Source: Haloechinothrix halophila YIM 93223 (GTDB taxonomy: Bacteria; Actinomycetota; Actinomycetes; Mycobacteriales; Pseudonocardiaceae). From it: 64,000 nt of DNA. The position numbers and the translations under genes are program-made. The notes beneath the pieces were generated by a model that saw only the letters and a program-made list of their open reading frames with translations, did not search any database and had not been told where the DNA came from. How positions within the stretch are numbered: position 1 is the first letter of the stretch; each line of letters begins with the position of its first letter. Shown in pieces: positions 36,353 through 46,254 of this stretch. The stretch is taken from NCBI RefSeq assembly GCF_000504245.1, contig NZ_KI632509.1:1859723-1923722 (forward strand). Reading direction: 5' to 3'.

Positions 36353-38005
36353 TCAGGACCACGGCACACCGGAGTCGCGGTGGAACGCGATGCCCTGGGC
36401 GGTCATCCGCTTCGCCTGGCCGGACAGCCGCTGCCGGAAGTCCTCCCAGCGCGTGTCCTTTGACCAGCCCACCTCGGCGATCGCCTGCATCCGGGGGAAC
36501 GCCATCCGCTCGATCTCGTCCTCGGTCGTCACCAGCTCCGTCCACAGTGGAGCTTCAACGCCGAGCACCTCGCCGTCACCTACCCCGGCGAGGGCCTGCG
36601 TCGGTTCCCACTCGTACGCGGTGCGCACGTTGACCGGCCCGGCCCACGAGTTGCCCCACGGGTTGGATTCCTCGTACTTCATGTCCAGGTACGTCTTGTT
36701 CGCCGGGGACATCAGCACCCGCCTGCCGCTGTCGGCCTGACGCCGGGTTGGCCCGTCCTTTGCCTCGATGCGCCAGTACTGCACGACGCCCGAGCGTGGC
36801 ACGTCCGCCTTGGCGAACTCGTGCCAGCCGACCGGGCGTTTGCCAGCCTTGACGATCATCGGCAGGACCTTGCTGAAGAACTTGCGGTAATCGGCGTCGC
36901 TGGTGTTGTTCGCCTCGTCGCCGCCGATGTGCAGGTATGGGCCCGGTGTCATCTCCGCCACCTGGGTGATGACGTCGCGAGCGAACTCATAGGTGACCTG
37001 CTTGTCGATGCACAGCGAGGAGAACCCGACCTTGGTGTCGGTGTAGGGCGGCGGGGCCTTGCCGTCGCAGTTCAGCTTGGCGTACGAGGTCAGCGCGGCG
37101 TTGGTGTGGCCGGGCATGTCGATCTCCGGCACGATCGTGACCCCGCGTGACGCCGCGTACGCCACGATCTCCCGGTACTGCTGCTTGGTGTAGAAGCCGC
37201 CCTTGCCGCCCCCGACCTCGTTGCGGGCGCCGACCTCGGTGAGCTTGGGCCAGCCGTCGATCTCGATGCGCCAGCCCTGGTCGTCCGCGAGGTGCAGGTG
37301 GAGGTGGTTGATCTTGTACTGCGCCACCCGGTCGATGTAGCGCTTGACGACGTCCACGCCGAAGAAGTGCCGCGCGACGTCGAGCATCGCGCCCCGGTAG
37401 CCGAACCGGGGCGCGTCCTCGATGACGCCGCCTGCCACCGCCCACTCGCGGTCGACGGTCTTGCCTCGCTCGATGTCGGCTGGCAGCAGTTGCCGCAGCG
37501 TGTGCGCCCCCGCGAACAGGCCCTTGGCGTTGTCCGCGCTCAGCGTGACGCCGTCGCGGGCGATCTCCAGCCGGTAGCTCTCGTCCTGCTGGTCGCCGCC
37601 CTCGCGCAGCACCAGCCGGATATCGGCGGTGTCGTCTTCGCCGGACGTCACGCGCAGCGGGAAGCCGGTCGCGGGGCGCAGCACGTCGGCGAGGTAGTCG
37701 CCGGCCGCCTTCGCATCGCCGGGCGCGGAAATCGTGGTCCGCTTGGTCAGCGCGAAGTTGTCGTCGTCAGCGGCTCGAACCGTCGCCGGGGCGGGGATGA
37801 CATCGGACAACGACGGCGCGTCGTCCGGTAACCGCACCGGTTCCGGCGTCGGCGACGGCGTCCCGGGCCGAGGCGACGTCGCCTGGGCACTCACGGACGG
37901 CGTGCCCTGCGTCGGGGGGTCGTCGGTGCATCCATTGACCACTAGGCTCACCACAAGAAGGCTCAGGAGGATCGCGGCGCGTCGTGACTTTATCCTCGCT
38001 CCCAC
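36353..38005 (-). CDS. Beta-N-acetylhexosaminidase, GH20 lipoprotein
   Basis: 550 residues from GTG 38005 (VGARIKSRR); the frame is open further upstream without a signal. Lipobox VNGC predicts a lipoprotein. An N-terminal GH20b-like domain (about 90-210) is followed by the catalytic barrel: YRGAMLDVARHFF, INHLHLHLADDQGWRIEI, VPEIDMPGHTNAAL and HIGGDEA near residue 358, whose Asp-Glu pair is the acid/base and substrate-assisting couple. It removes terminal GlcNAc or GalNAc from chitin or peptidoglycan fragments outside the cell. Confidence 0.93.
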   Translation of the reverse strand: MGARIKSRRAAILLSLLVVSLVVNGCTDDPPTQGTPSVSAQATSPRPGTPSPTPEPVRLPDDAPSLSDVIPAPATVRAADDDNFALTKRTTISAPGDAKAAGDYLADVLRPATGFPLRVTSGEDDTADIRLVLREGGDQQDESYRLEIARDGVTLSADNAKGLFAGAHTLRQLLPADIERGKTVDREWAVAGGVIEDAPRFGYRGAMLDVARHFFGVDVVKRYIDRVAQYKINHLHLHLADDQGWRIEIDGWPKLTEVGARNEVGGGKGGFYTKQQYREIVAYAASRGVTIVPEIDMPGHTNAALTSYAKLNCDGKAPPPYTDTKVGFSSLCIDKQVTYEFARDVITQVAEMTPGPYLHIGGDEANNTSDADYRKFFSKVLPMIVKAGKRPVGWHEFAKADVPRSGVVQYWRIEAKDGPTRRQADSGRRVLMSPANKTYLDMKYEESNPWGNSWAGPVNVRTAYEWEPTQALAGVGDGEVLGVEAPLWTELVTTEDEIERMAFPRMQAIAEVGWSKDTRWEDFRQRLSGQAKRMTAQGIAFHRDSGVPWS

Positions 38006-38142
38006 GCGCCTATCGCACCATGTGGCGGCAGACCGCGCGTTGCGGGGCCCATTGTGGCGGGTGGCGACATACTGTGGGTGAATCTGACGTGTCGCGCGTG
38101 TCGTGATTCGCACCCGGAATCCTGTTCGGTGAAGGAGCATTC

Positions 38143-39864
38143 GTGGACCTGTTCTCGGACCTCGCGAGCGGGCTGCTCTCGTTCTCGAAGCAGCTGTTTG
38201 GTCCGGGTATCTGCCCTGGTGACTGGGTATGGGCCACTGGCACGGCCGGTGCGCTCATCGCCTTGCTGCCGATCATTGGCGCGCTCGGCGTCAGCGTCAT
38301 CCGGAAGGTCACCGGCAATACCTACACCGCCGTCACGCTGAGTGTGTTCGGCGGGATCGGCGTCGTGTTCGTGTTCGTGCTGCCGTGGATTCTGATGGCC
38401 GGGGTGTCCGAGACGTTCCGGGTTGTTGCCGCCGGTGGCCGCGGTGGGCTGAGCCAGGGCGAGGTCTCCGCCCTCAACACCACCTACTGCGAGTTCATCG
38501 GTGACCAGAGTGTCTATCTCGGCAAGGGCCCTGGCGTGTTCGACACGCTGTTCTACCCGGGTGGCAACGAACTCGCCTACGGCTTCTACCTCGGCGCACT
38601 GGTTGGTTTGCCGATCTTGTCGCTGATCTTCGTGATGTTGCAGGGCAAGCTCGCGTTTCGCCGTGGTCCCGGATGGCCCGCGCGGTTCTTCTGGATGCCG
38701 TTCATCGGGCTGATGCTGCTCAGCGTCACCGTCAACGCCAACACCGCCATCCACCTGTGGCTCGGGTTCCTGCCGGTCACCGTGCTCGGGCTGATTCCTA
38801 TCGCCGTGCTCGGCCCGCCGAGCTGGCACGCCATCCGCAGGGCGGACGCCCGCAAGGCCCGCCGCGATGTGGCACCACCCCCGCCGCCGCAGCGCCCAGA
38901 GCCGTCCGCGCAGCAGGCACCGTCCCCGCCGCAGGGGAACTACCCGCCGACGGTGGTGGCACCGACGTCGGGGGAGTCCGCCATGGCAGGTATCGCGCCG
39001 GTGCCGATCCCCGCGAACCCGAGTCCGGCGACGTCCGGCACCCGCTACCAGCGCACCCGCAGGCTCGGCCACGGCGGCTTCGGCACCGTCTGGCAGGCCT
39101 ACGACTCCCAGCTCAACCGCACCGTCGCGCTCAAGGTCGCACACGCGCCCGACCACGACACCGTGGAGCGGATGCAGCGGGAGGCTCGCGCGCTGGCCGC
39201 CGTGGATCACCCCAACTGTGTGCGGGTGTACGACCTCGTCGAGCAGGCGGACGGCCTCGCGCTGGTGATGGAGTACCTCGACGGCGACGCGCTGGCCTAC
39301 GCCGTCGACGAGCGCGGCCCGGTCGACGACGTCGCCGCCGCCCGGCTGTGGTCCACAACGGCGAGCGCGCTGATCGCGGCGCACGAGAAGGGCGTGCTGC
39401 ATCGCGACGTCAAGCCGTCCAACATCATCGTCGACCCGCGCGGCATCCCGCACCTGATCGACTTCGGCATCGCACGGAGCAAGGGCGACGCGGCGATGAC
39501 CGCCACCGGCATGATGATCGGTACGCCGGATTACACCGCGCCGGAAATCGCCAACGGCGCGGGGGCCAGCCCCGCGTCCGACGCCTGGCAGCTCGCCGCG
39601 ACCGTGAGCTTCGCGCTCACCGGGCATCCGCCGCGTGGCGAGCGGGAGAACGCCATGGCGGCGCTGCTCGCGGCGTCTCGCGCCGAGCCCCCCGCGGAGT
39701 TGCCGAGTGGCAGCGTCCACGCCCGGCTGCTGACGGCGGCGCTGGACGCCGAACCGCGCAACCGGCCGACGCTGAACGCCGTCGTCGAGGAGATGAACGC
39801 GTGGCTGTCCGGGGTGGGCGAGTCGCGCGAGGGCCCGGTCACCCGGGTGATCCCCCGGCAGTGA
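38143..39864 (+). CDS. Ser/Thr protein kinase with N-terminal multi-span membrane domain
   Basis: 573 residues from GTG 38143 (GAAGGAG upstream). About five hydrophobic segments fill residues 30-235, then a Pro-rich linker (240-300). The C-terminal half is a full Hanks-type kinase: GHGGFGTVW near 307, VALKVA, HRDVKPSN near 420, DFGIA near 440, a Thr-containing activation loop and GTPDYTAPE. Most actinobacterial Pkn kinases have the reverse order (kinase first, one helix, sensor outside). The membrane part has no family I recognise and may sense the membrane or a small ligand. Confidence 0.9.
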   Translation: MDLFSDLASGLLSFSKQLFGPGICPGDWVWATGTAGALIALLPIIGALGVSVIRKVTGNTYTAVTLSVFGGIGVVFVFVLPWILMAGVSETFRVVAAGGRGGLSQGEVSALNTTYCEFIGDQSVYLGKGPGVFDTLFYPGGNELAYGFYLGALVGLPILSLIFVMLQGKLAFRRGPGWPARFFWMPFIGLMLLSVTVNANTAIHLWLGFLPVTVLGLIPIAVLGPPSWHAIRRADARKARRDVAPPPPPQRPEPSAQQAPSPPQGNYPPTVVAPTSGESAMAGIAPVPIPANPSPATSGTRYQRTRRLGHGGFGTVWQAYDSQLNRTVALKVAHAPDHDTVERMQREARALAAVDHPNCVRVYDLVEQADGLALVMEYLDGDALAYAVDERGPVDDVAAARLWSTTASALIAAHEKGVLHRDVKPSNIIVDPRGIPHLIDFGIARSKGDAAMTATGMMIGTPDYTAPEIANGAGASPASDAWQLAATVSFALTGHPPRGERENAMAALLAASRAEPPAELPSGSVHARLLTAALDAEPRNRPTLNAVVEEMNAWLSGVGESREGPVTRVIPRQ

Positions 39865-39881
39865 GGGTGTGCCGACCGCCC

Positions 39882-40550
39882 TCACGTCAGCTCGGCGAAT
39901 CGCTCCGTGTCCGTTGCCTTCCCCGCCACGATCAGCAGGTCGCCCCTGCGGACGACGGTGTCCGCCGTGGCGTAGGTGAAGCCCTCGCCGCGCCGCTTGA
40001 TGCTGACCACGGTGATGCCGTACTTCGACCGCAGCTCGCTCTCCGCGAGTGGCCTGCCGACCGCCTCGGCAGGCGCGACGGTCTTGACCATGGCGTAGTC
40101 GTCCTCGAACTCGATGTAGTCGAGCATCCTGCCCATCACCAGGTGCGCGACGCGCTCACCCATGTCGTGCTCCGGAAGCACCACGTGATGCGCTCCGACA
40201 CGCTCCAGGATCCGCGCGTGCTGCCGCGACAGCGCCTTCGCCCAGATGTTGGGGATGCCGAAGTCGGCGAGCAACGACGTCGTCAGGATGCTCGCCTCCA
40301 GGTCGGCGCCGATGGCGCACACCGCACGGCGGAACTGGTGCACCCCGAGTTGCTTGAGCGCGTCCTCGTCCGTCGAGTCAGCGACGACGGCGTGGGTGAC
40401 GTCCTCGGCGTACTTGTCGACCAGCTTGGCGCTGGTGTCGATCGCCAGCACATCGGTGTGCTGCCGTGCGAGTTCGAGTGCGAGCGAACCGCCGAAGCGG
40501 CCGAGGCCGATGATCACCGCGCGGTTGCCGCTCGCTCCGTTCCTAGCCAA
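39882..40550 (-). CDS. Potassium uptake regulatory subunit, TrkA/KtrA type
   Basis: 222 residues. An RCK_N Rossmann domain (VIIGLGRFGGSLALELA, then VLAIDTSAKLVD) binds a nucleotide, and an RCK_C domain at the C-terminus binds a second ligand (LAESELRSKYGITVVSIKR). It gates the membrane subunit encoded directly upstream, whose stop overlaps its start. Confidence 0.93.
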   Translation of the reverse strand: MARNGASGNRAVIIGLGRFGGSLALELARQHTDVLAIDTSAKLVDKYAEDVTHAVVADSTDEDALKQLGVHQFRRAVCAIGADLEASILTTSLLADFGIPNIWAKALSRQHARILERVGAHHVVLPEHDMGERVAHLVMGRMLDYIEFEDDYAMVKTVAPAEAVGRPLAESELRSKYGITVVSIKRRGEGFTYATADTVVRRGDLLIVAGKATDTERFAELT

Positions 40551-41940
40551 CGATGGGTCGCTCCTCAGGTAGTTCGTAACGCCGTGGTCGGTCCCGCAAC
40601 GCTAGCGCGGTCGCCAGTGTGATCGGTCCGAGGCGTCCGATGAACATCAGTATCGACATCAGCACATGCATCTCGGGCCGCAACTCGGCGGTGATTCCGG
40701 TGGACAACCCGACCGTGGCGACGACGGACACCGACTCGAACAGGACGTCGTCGAGCCGGTGGTTCGAGATCGACAGCATGGTGATCGTGGTCAGCATGAC
40801 CAGCGCGACACTCAGCAGCGCCACGGTGAGCGCCTGCCGCTGCACGGTCGCCGCCAGCCGCCTGCCCATGACGTGCACTGTCGGCTCGCCGCGAATCTCC
40901 GCCAGGATCACGAAGGCGAGCAACGCGAAGGTCGTCACCTTGATGCCCGCCGCCGTGCTCGCACTGCCGCCGCCGATGAACATCAGCACGTCGGTGACCA
41001 GCAGCGTCGACGACTCCATGTCACCGGTCGGCACCGAGTTGAACCCGGCGGAGCGAGGCATCGTCGCGGCGAACAGGCCGGCGAGCAGCTTGCCTATCAC
41101 GCCGAGCCCGCCCATCGTGGCTGGGTTCTGCCACTCGTTGATCGTGATGTAGAGGAATCCGATGGTCAGCAGCACGCCAGTCGTGAGCAGGGTGATCTTG
41201 CTGTGCATGCTCCAGTGGATCTTGCCGCGTAGCCTGCGGCCCAGCTCGAACAGGACGGGGAAGCCGAGCCCGCCGATGATCACCGCGATGATCACCGCCA
41301 GCGAGATCCACGGGTCGCTGACGAACTGCTCCATGCTGTCGGAGTACAGCGAGAAACCCGCGTTGTTGTACGCCGAGATGCCGTGGAACACGCCGGAGTA
41401 CAGCGCATCGCCGAACTCGTAGTCGTAGCCGGTGATCAGCCGGGTGGTGAACACGGTCGCGACGATCAGCTCGACCGTCAGGCTGATCAGCACGATCCTG
41501 CGGACGACGTCGCGGACCTCGCCCAGATCGAGGCTCTTGGTCTCCCGCTGCGCGCTGAGCTGCATCCGCAACCCGAACCGGCGGGAGACCATCAACACGA
41601 GCAGCGATGCCAGGGTCATGATGCCGAGCCCGCCGATCTGGATCAGCGCGATGATGGTGATCTCGCCGAACGTCGACCAGTGCCCGCTGGTGTCAACCAC
41701 GATCAGACCCGTGATGCACACCGCCGACGTCGCGGTGAACAGCGCCGTGACCAGGTCGGTCGCCTGGCCGTTCTCCGCCGCGATCGGCAGCACCAGCAGC
41801 ACGGTGCCGAGGGCGATCGTCGCGGCGAAGCCCATGATGACGGCGCGAGCCGGATGGCCCGTGGTCGGCAGTGCCTTCCGCATGCCGAACAGTGTCCGTC
41901 CCAGGGCGGTCCTCGGCTTGGATGATCCAGTCCGTGTCAT
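40543..41940 (-). CDS. Potassium uptake membrane subunit, TrkH/KtrB type
   Basis: 465 residues, many hydrophobic helices in the four-fold TrkH/KtrB plan. Filter-like Gly segments are visible at TSAVCITGL, HGISAYNNAGFSL, PRSAGFNSVPTG and TVGLSTGIT. With the downstream RCK protein it forms a K+ (Na+-coupled) importer for osmotic adaptation. Confidence 0.93.
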   Translation of the reverse strand: MTRTGSSKPRTALGRTLFGMRKALPTTGHPARAVIMGFAATIALGTVLLVLPIAAENGQATDLVTALFTATSAVCITGLIVVDTSGHWSTFGEITIIALIQIGGLGIMTLASLLVLMVSRRFGLRMQLSAQRETKSLDLGEVRDVVRRIVLISLTVELIVATVFTTRLITGYDYEFGDALYSGVFHGISAYNNAGFSLYSDSMEQFVSDPWISLAVIIAVIIGGLGFPVLFELGRRLRGKIHWSMHSKITLLTTGVLLTIGFLYITINEWQNPATMGGLGVIGKLLAGLFAATMPRSAGFNSVPTGDMESSTLLVTDVLMFIGGGSASTAAGIKVTTFALLAFVILAEIRGEPTVHVMGRRLAATVQRQALTVALLSVALVMLTTITMLSISNHRLDDVLFESVSVVATVGLSTGITAELRPEMHVLMSILMFIGRLGPITLATALALRDRPRRYELPEERPIVG

Positions 41941-42124
41941 GGCGCCCCGCGCGCTCGGCGGCAGCCGAGCAGGGTCAACGCGCGCACCCGTACGTCTCCT
42001 TCACCTACAGCGGTGGGTGGCCCACCGCGCCCCGACGGTGTTCTCCTGCGGTTTCGTGGCGTGTGGCCGCTCCGCTGGCCGTGGAGGGGCGACGCCGAGA
42101 CGGGAGCCTATCCCCGCGCGGGAG

Positions 42125-43747
42125 TCACCGCCACGAGGGCAGCCACATTTCGGCTTCCCATCGCGCGGTCGTGATCGAATCGCCATTCAATACCGGCCAC
42201 AGCCAGACGAAGTTGGCCACGACGAGCCCGATGTAGAGCGAGAGCACCAGCAGCCCTGTCCCTCTGCGTTCGGCGCCGTCGCGGGCGGTGCCGAGGATCT
42301 GGCCAAGCACCAGCGTCAGTCCGAGTATGAGGAACGGCGCCAGCGGCGTCGCGTAGAAGTAGTACATCTGCCGGTCGAGATTGAGAAACCACGGCAGGAA
42401 CCCGGCGGCGTAGCCGACCAGCACCATGCCGTAGCGCCAGTCCGAGCGGAACACCGTGCGCCACAGCCCCCAGACCAGCACAGGCACCGCCAGCCACCAC
42501 AACGCTGGCGTGCCGATCAGCATCGTCGCGCGCACGCATTCCGCCTGGCCGCAGCCAGCGGCTTCCTCACCGGAGCCGTAGTAGTACAGCATCGGCCGCA
42601 GCCCCATCGGCCACGTCCATGGCTTCGACTCCCACGGATGCGGGTCACCGTCCGGTGTGGCGAGGTTGGCGTGGAAGTCGAAGACGTTGGCGTGGTAGTG
42701 CGCGAGCGAACCGAGTGCGTTCGGCAGCACGGCCGCGAGGCTGTCCGGCATGATCCCGGCCAGCGAGGCAGGCAGGAAGCCCCAGTAGCCGCTTTCCGGG
42801 TTGGCGATCTCCAGGTAGTGCCGGTCGGTGGCGGTCTCGCTGGCGAACCACGCCCACCAGCTGCCCAGGTAGAGCGCGACGGCGAGCACGACGAGCGCGA
42901 GCACGGCTGGCAGTGCGTCTCTGGCCAGGACACCGCGCAGTGGCCGGGCGATTCCCGCTGCGCGGCGGGCGCTCCAGTCCAGTACCAGCAGCATGAGCAG
43001 GAACGCCACGACGTAGTAGAGGCCCGACCACTTCACGCCGCACGCGATGCCGAGCATCACGCCAGCGCCAAACCGCCACCAGCGGATACCGAGCTTTGGG
43101 CCGTACGGTGACGTCGAGAGCCAGTCGTTGCGCAGTGCGTCGGCGAGCCGTTCCCGCACCTGGTCGCGGTCGCGGACAAGGCAGCCGAACGCGGCGAGCA
43201 CGAACACCGCGAGGAAGATGTCCAGCATCCCCATCCGGGACTGCAAGTGCAGCACACCGTCGGCGATGACAAGCACCCCGGCGACCGCGCCGAGCAAAGT
43301 GGAGCGGGTGAGCCTGCGGGCGATCCGGATGACCAGGAAGATGATCACGATGCCCGCGATCGCGGCGCTGAACCGCCAGCCCCAGCCGTTGTAGCCGAAC
43401 AGCCATTCGCCGATGGCGATCAACTGCTTGGCGACCGGCGGGTGCACGATCAACTCGTAGCCGTAGTTGTCCTCGTAACCGCCGTTGCGCAGCGCCTGCC
43501 ACGCCTGGGGGACGTAGTGCTTCTCGTCGAAGACCGGCGTGCCCTTGTCAGTGGGGAAGCCCAGGTTCCACAGCCGGATGACCGCGCCGATGCCGGTGAT
43601 GACGAGGGTGACGAGCCAGGCGCGCAGCCGGTCGTCCGGCATCTGCCTGCCAAGCAGGGTCAGTTCGGCGTCGGACGGCGGCTCGATCTGTCGCGCTGGG
43701 AGCTTGCGCGTCACGGTCAGCGCGTTGTCGGGCAGCACCGTGGTCAC
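42125..43747 (-). CDS. pmt: Polyprenyl-phosphate-mannose protein mannosyltransferase (Pmt)
   Basis: 540 residues if started at GTG 43747 (VTTVLPD); the open frame runs to 43900 but the added part is Pro/Ser/His-rich and non-family. GT39 membrane enzyme: first luminal loop with FDEKHYVPQAW near residue 72 (catalytic Asp-Glu), HPPVAKQLIAIGEW, and many helices. It transfers mannose from polyprenyl-phosphate-mannose to Ser/Thr of exported proteins. Its divergent pairing with rsmI is as in Rv1002c/Rv1003. Confidence 0.93.
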   Translation of the reverse strand: MTTVLPDNALTVTRKLPARQIEPPSDAELTLLGRQMPDDRLRAWLVTLVITGIGAVIRLWNLGFPTDKGTPVFDEKHYVPQAWQALRNGGYEDNYGYELIVHPPVAKQLIAIGEWLFGYNGWGWRFSAAIAGIVIIFLVIRIARRLTRSTLLGAVAGVLVIADGVLHLQSRMGMLDIFLAVFVLAAFGCLVRDRDQVRERLADALRNDWLSTSPYGPKLGIRWWRFGAGVMLGIACGVKWSGLYYVVAFLLMLLVLDWSARRAAGIARPLRGVLARDALPAVLALVVLAVALYLGSWWAWFASETATDRHYLEIANPESGYWGFLPASLAGIMPDSLAAVLPNALGSLAHYHANVFDFHANLATPDGDPHPWESKPWTWPMGLRPMLYYYGSGEEAAGCGQAECVRATMLIGTPALWWLAVPVLVWGLWRTVFRSDWRYGMVLVGYAAGFLPWFLNLDRQMYYFYATPLAPFLILGLTLVLGQILGTARDGAERRGTGLLVLSLYIGLVVANFVWLWPVLNGDSITTARWEAEMWLPSWR

Positions 43748-43921
43748 GAGGCTCAATGCTAGGCCCGATGGTGTGAGGACGGTGTGGGGGTGCCGGTTGC
43801 GGTCCTGGTGCGGTGTGGGGCTGTGCGATGAATGACCCTTTCGCCGCGGTGGGTGCGGTGACAGCGCCATTGGCCGCGCCCAGTGCGGCGACGGCGGCAT
43901 TCACCGTGCGAAGCTGGCGGC

Positions 43922-44776
43922 GTGGACACGCCGACAGATGACCAGGGCAGGCTGGTGCTGGCCGCGACACCGCTTGGCGACTCCCGCGACGCGTCGCCTC
44001 GGCTGGTCGATGCGCTTGGCAGCGCCGACATCATCGCGGCGGAGGACACCCGCAGGACGCGTGCGCTGGCCGCCGCGCTCGGCGTCACCCTCGCCGGACG
44101 GTTGATCAGCTTCTACGACGCCGTCGAGATCGCTCGCATCCCCGCGCTGCTGGATGCCATCCGGGAGGGCAAGACGGTGCTGCTGGTCACCGACGCCGGG
44201 ATGCCCAGCGTGTCCGACCCGGGGTTTTCACTGGTCAGCGCCTGTGCGGACGCTGAGTTGCCCGTCACGTGCCTGCCTGGGCCGTCCGCGGTGACCACGG
44301 CGTTGGCGTTGTCCGGGCTCGCCTCCGACCGGTTCTGCTTCGACGGCTTCGTACCCCGCAAACCGGGCGAACGAGAGAAGTTCCTCGCCGCGCTGGCCGA
44401 GGAACCTCGGACGACGGTGTTCTTCGAATCGCCACACCGGATCGCCACCACGCTGGCCGACGCCGCGCGGGTGCTTGGCGGCGAGCGGCGTGCCGCCGTG
44501 TGCAGGGAGCTGACGAAGCCGTACGAGGAGGTGCTGCGCGGCACCCTCACTGAGCTGGCCGAACGCGCCGCCGCGGGCTTGCGCGGGGAGGTCACCGTCG
44601 TCATCGCGGGCGCCACCGCGCGGCAGCCGGACGTCGCGGACCTGGTCGCCGCCGTTCGGCAGCGGGTCGACGCTGGGGATCGGCTCAAGACGGCCGCGGG
44701 TGAGGTCGCCACGGCGCACGGCGTGTCCAAGAAGGAGCTGTACGACGCCGTCCTCGCCGCACGGAAGACGGACTAG
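43922..44776 (+). CDS. rsmI: 16S rRNA 2'-O-ribose C1402 methyltransferase
   Basis: 284 residues from GTG 43922. The SAM-dependent tetrapyrrole-methylase fold shows GRLVLAATPLGD, IIAAEDTRRTR, LLVTDAGMPSVSDPG, PGPSAVTTALALSG and FFESPHRI, all RsmI hallmarks. It methylates the ribose of C1402 in the decoding centre. Confidence 0.95.
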   Translation: MDTPTDDQGRLVLAATPLGDSRDASPRLVDALGSADIIAAEDTRRTRALAAALGVTLAGRLISFYDAVEIARIPALLDAIREGKTVLLVTDAGMPSVSDPGFSLVSACADAELPVTCLPGPSAVTTALALSGLASDRFCFDGFVPRKPGEREKFLAALAEEPRTTVFFESPHRIATTLADAARVLGGERRAAVCRELTKPYEEVLRGTLTELAERAAAGLRGEVTVVIAGATARQPDVADLVAAVRQRVDAGDRLKTAAGEVATAHGVSKKELYDAVLAARKTD

Positions 44777-44801
44777 CTCGGGCCCGACCGGCCTTGGCCC
44801 G

Positions 44802-44853
44802 TGGATCATGAGGCGTCGTGGCGATATGGATCACCAGAACGCCTCATGATCCA
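44802..44853. repeat. GATC palindrome family, imperfect member
   Basis: Left arm TGGATCATGAGGCGTCGTGG and right arm ending GAACGCCTCATGATCCA. TT is replaced by AT on both sides (GATCATGA), so pairing is kept; the inner part has mismatches. It lies between the convergent rsmI and MFS genes. Confidence 0.8.
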
Positions 44854-44883
44854 TGCGGGACGGGTGCTCGGTGCCAGCGGCCC

Positions 44884-46173
44884 CTAGGGCTGGCGCCGCG
44901 CGTCCAGCTCGCAGGACTGCTCCGGCGTCGGGTGGTGCGGCTCCTCCTGTTTGCGCGGCAGCGTCTCCCGCGCTGGCACCCACACCAGCGCTGCGATCAG
45001 CGCGAGCGCGCCGGTGAGACCGAACGCGAGGCCGAACGAGACGTCCTCGGCCAGCGCACCGCCCAGCAGCGGCCCGAGGATCGCGCCGACGTCGGCGGCC
45101 ATCTGGAACGTCGCCAGCACCGGCCCGCCACGTCCGCGCGAGCCGACCACATCGGCTACCGTCGCCTGCATCGGCGGGGTGAGCAGGCCAGCACCGAGGC
45201 CAGCCACGACCGTGGCCGCCATGAACTCGAGCAGCGAGGACGTCAGGCCCATCCAGATCGTGCCGGTCGCGGTGACCCCCAGCCCGGCGAGCACGAACGG
45301 CTTGCGGCCGATGGTGTCGGCGAGCTTGCCGGACAGCAGCAGCATGGCGACGTTGGCCGCGGCGAACACGCCGAACGCGATGCCGACCAGGCCCTCTCGC
45401 TGCTGGAGCACCTGCACCAAGAACAGCGGCACCAGCGCCACCCGCACGCCGAAGACCATCCACCCGAACGAGAAGTTGGCCAGCAGCGCCGACCGGTAGG
45501 CGTGGTCGCGTAGCGCGGCGGGAAGGGTCAGTGCGGGCGCGTCATCGCTGTCCGCCGCGCTGATGAGGGTCGAGTTACGCAGCATCAGCCACACGAACAG
45601 CGTCGTGATCAGCAGCGCCAGCGCGTAGACGAGGAACGGCGCACGGATGTTGATCTCGATCAGCCCGCCGCCAGCGAGCGGCCCGATGACGTTGCCGATG
45701 AGGAACCCGGTGCCGAACAGGCCGGCCGCCCTGCCCCGCAACGGCGGCGGGGTCAGGTGGATCAGCAACGCGATCGCCGAGACGGTGAACATCGTCGAAC
45801 CGATGCCGCCAGCCGAGCGGAACACCAGCAGTTGGACGTAGCCGTTGGCGAACGCGGTCGCGCCGGTGGACAGCGCGACGATCAGCAGTCCGGTGAGGTA
45901 GACCTTGCGCTCGCCGAGCCGGGAGACGAGACCGCCGGCGACCGGGGCGAACAGCAGCCGCGCCGCGGCGAAGGCGCTGATCACGAGCGATGCCGCCGTA
46001 ATGCCGACGTTGAAGCTGTCCGCGAAGATCGGGATCGCGGGCGCCACGAGCCCGAACCCCGCCGCGATCAGCACATTGGCGATGACGAGCACCCACACCT
46101 CGCGCGGGAGGGTGTCCGCGACCGCATCGGCGGGGGTGCCGCCGTCAGCGGTCCGGTCGGTACTCATCGTCAT
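44884..46173 (-). CDS. MFS transporter
   Basis: 429 residues, twelve hydrophobic segments in two bundles. The loop 2-3 motif GGLVSRLGERKVY and the second-half counterpart GKLADTIGRKPFV are MFS signatures. The drug:H+ antiporter type is likely; the substrate is not readable. ATG 46167 is an alternative start. Runs convergent to rsmI and shares a direction with pabB upstream, separated by 80 bp. Confidence 0.92.
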   Translation of the reverse strand: MTMSTDRTADGGTPADAVADTLPREVWVLVIANVLIAAGFGLVAPAIPIFADSFNVGITAASLVISAFAAARLLFAPVAGGLVSRLGERKVYLTGLLIVALSTGATAFANGYVQLLVFRSAGGIGSTMFTVSAIALLIHLTPPPLRGRAAGLFGTGFLIGNVIGPLAGGGLIEINIRAPFLVYALALLITTLFVWLMLRNSTLISAADSDDAPALTLPAALRDHAYRSALLANFSFGWMVFGVRVALVPLFLVQVLQQREGLVGIAFGVFAAANVAMLLLSGKLADTIGRKPFVLAGLGVTATGTIWMGLTSSLLEFMAATVVAGLGAGLLTPPMQATVADVVGSRGRGGPVLATFQMAADVGAILGPLLGGALAEDVSFGLAFGLTGALALIAALVWVPARETLPRKQEEPHHPTPEQSCELDARRQP

Positions 46174-46254
46174 CGGTGCCCCCTAGCTGGATCAGTCGTC
46201 CGAACAGTAGGCAACGTGACGTGCTAATCACAAATTCCATTCAGCTCCCGGCTG

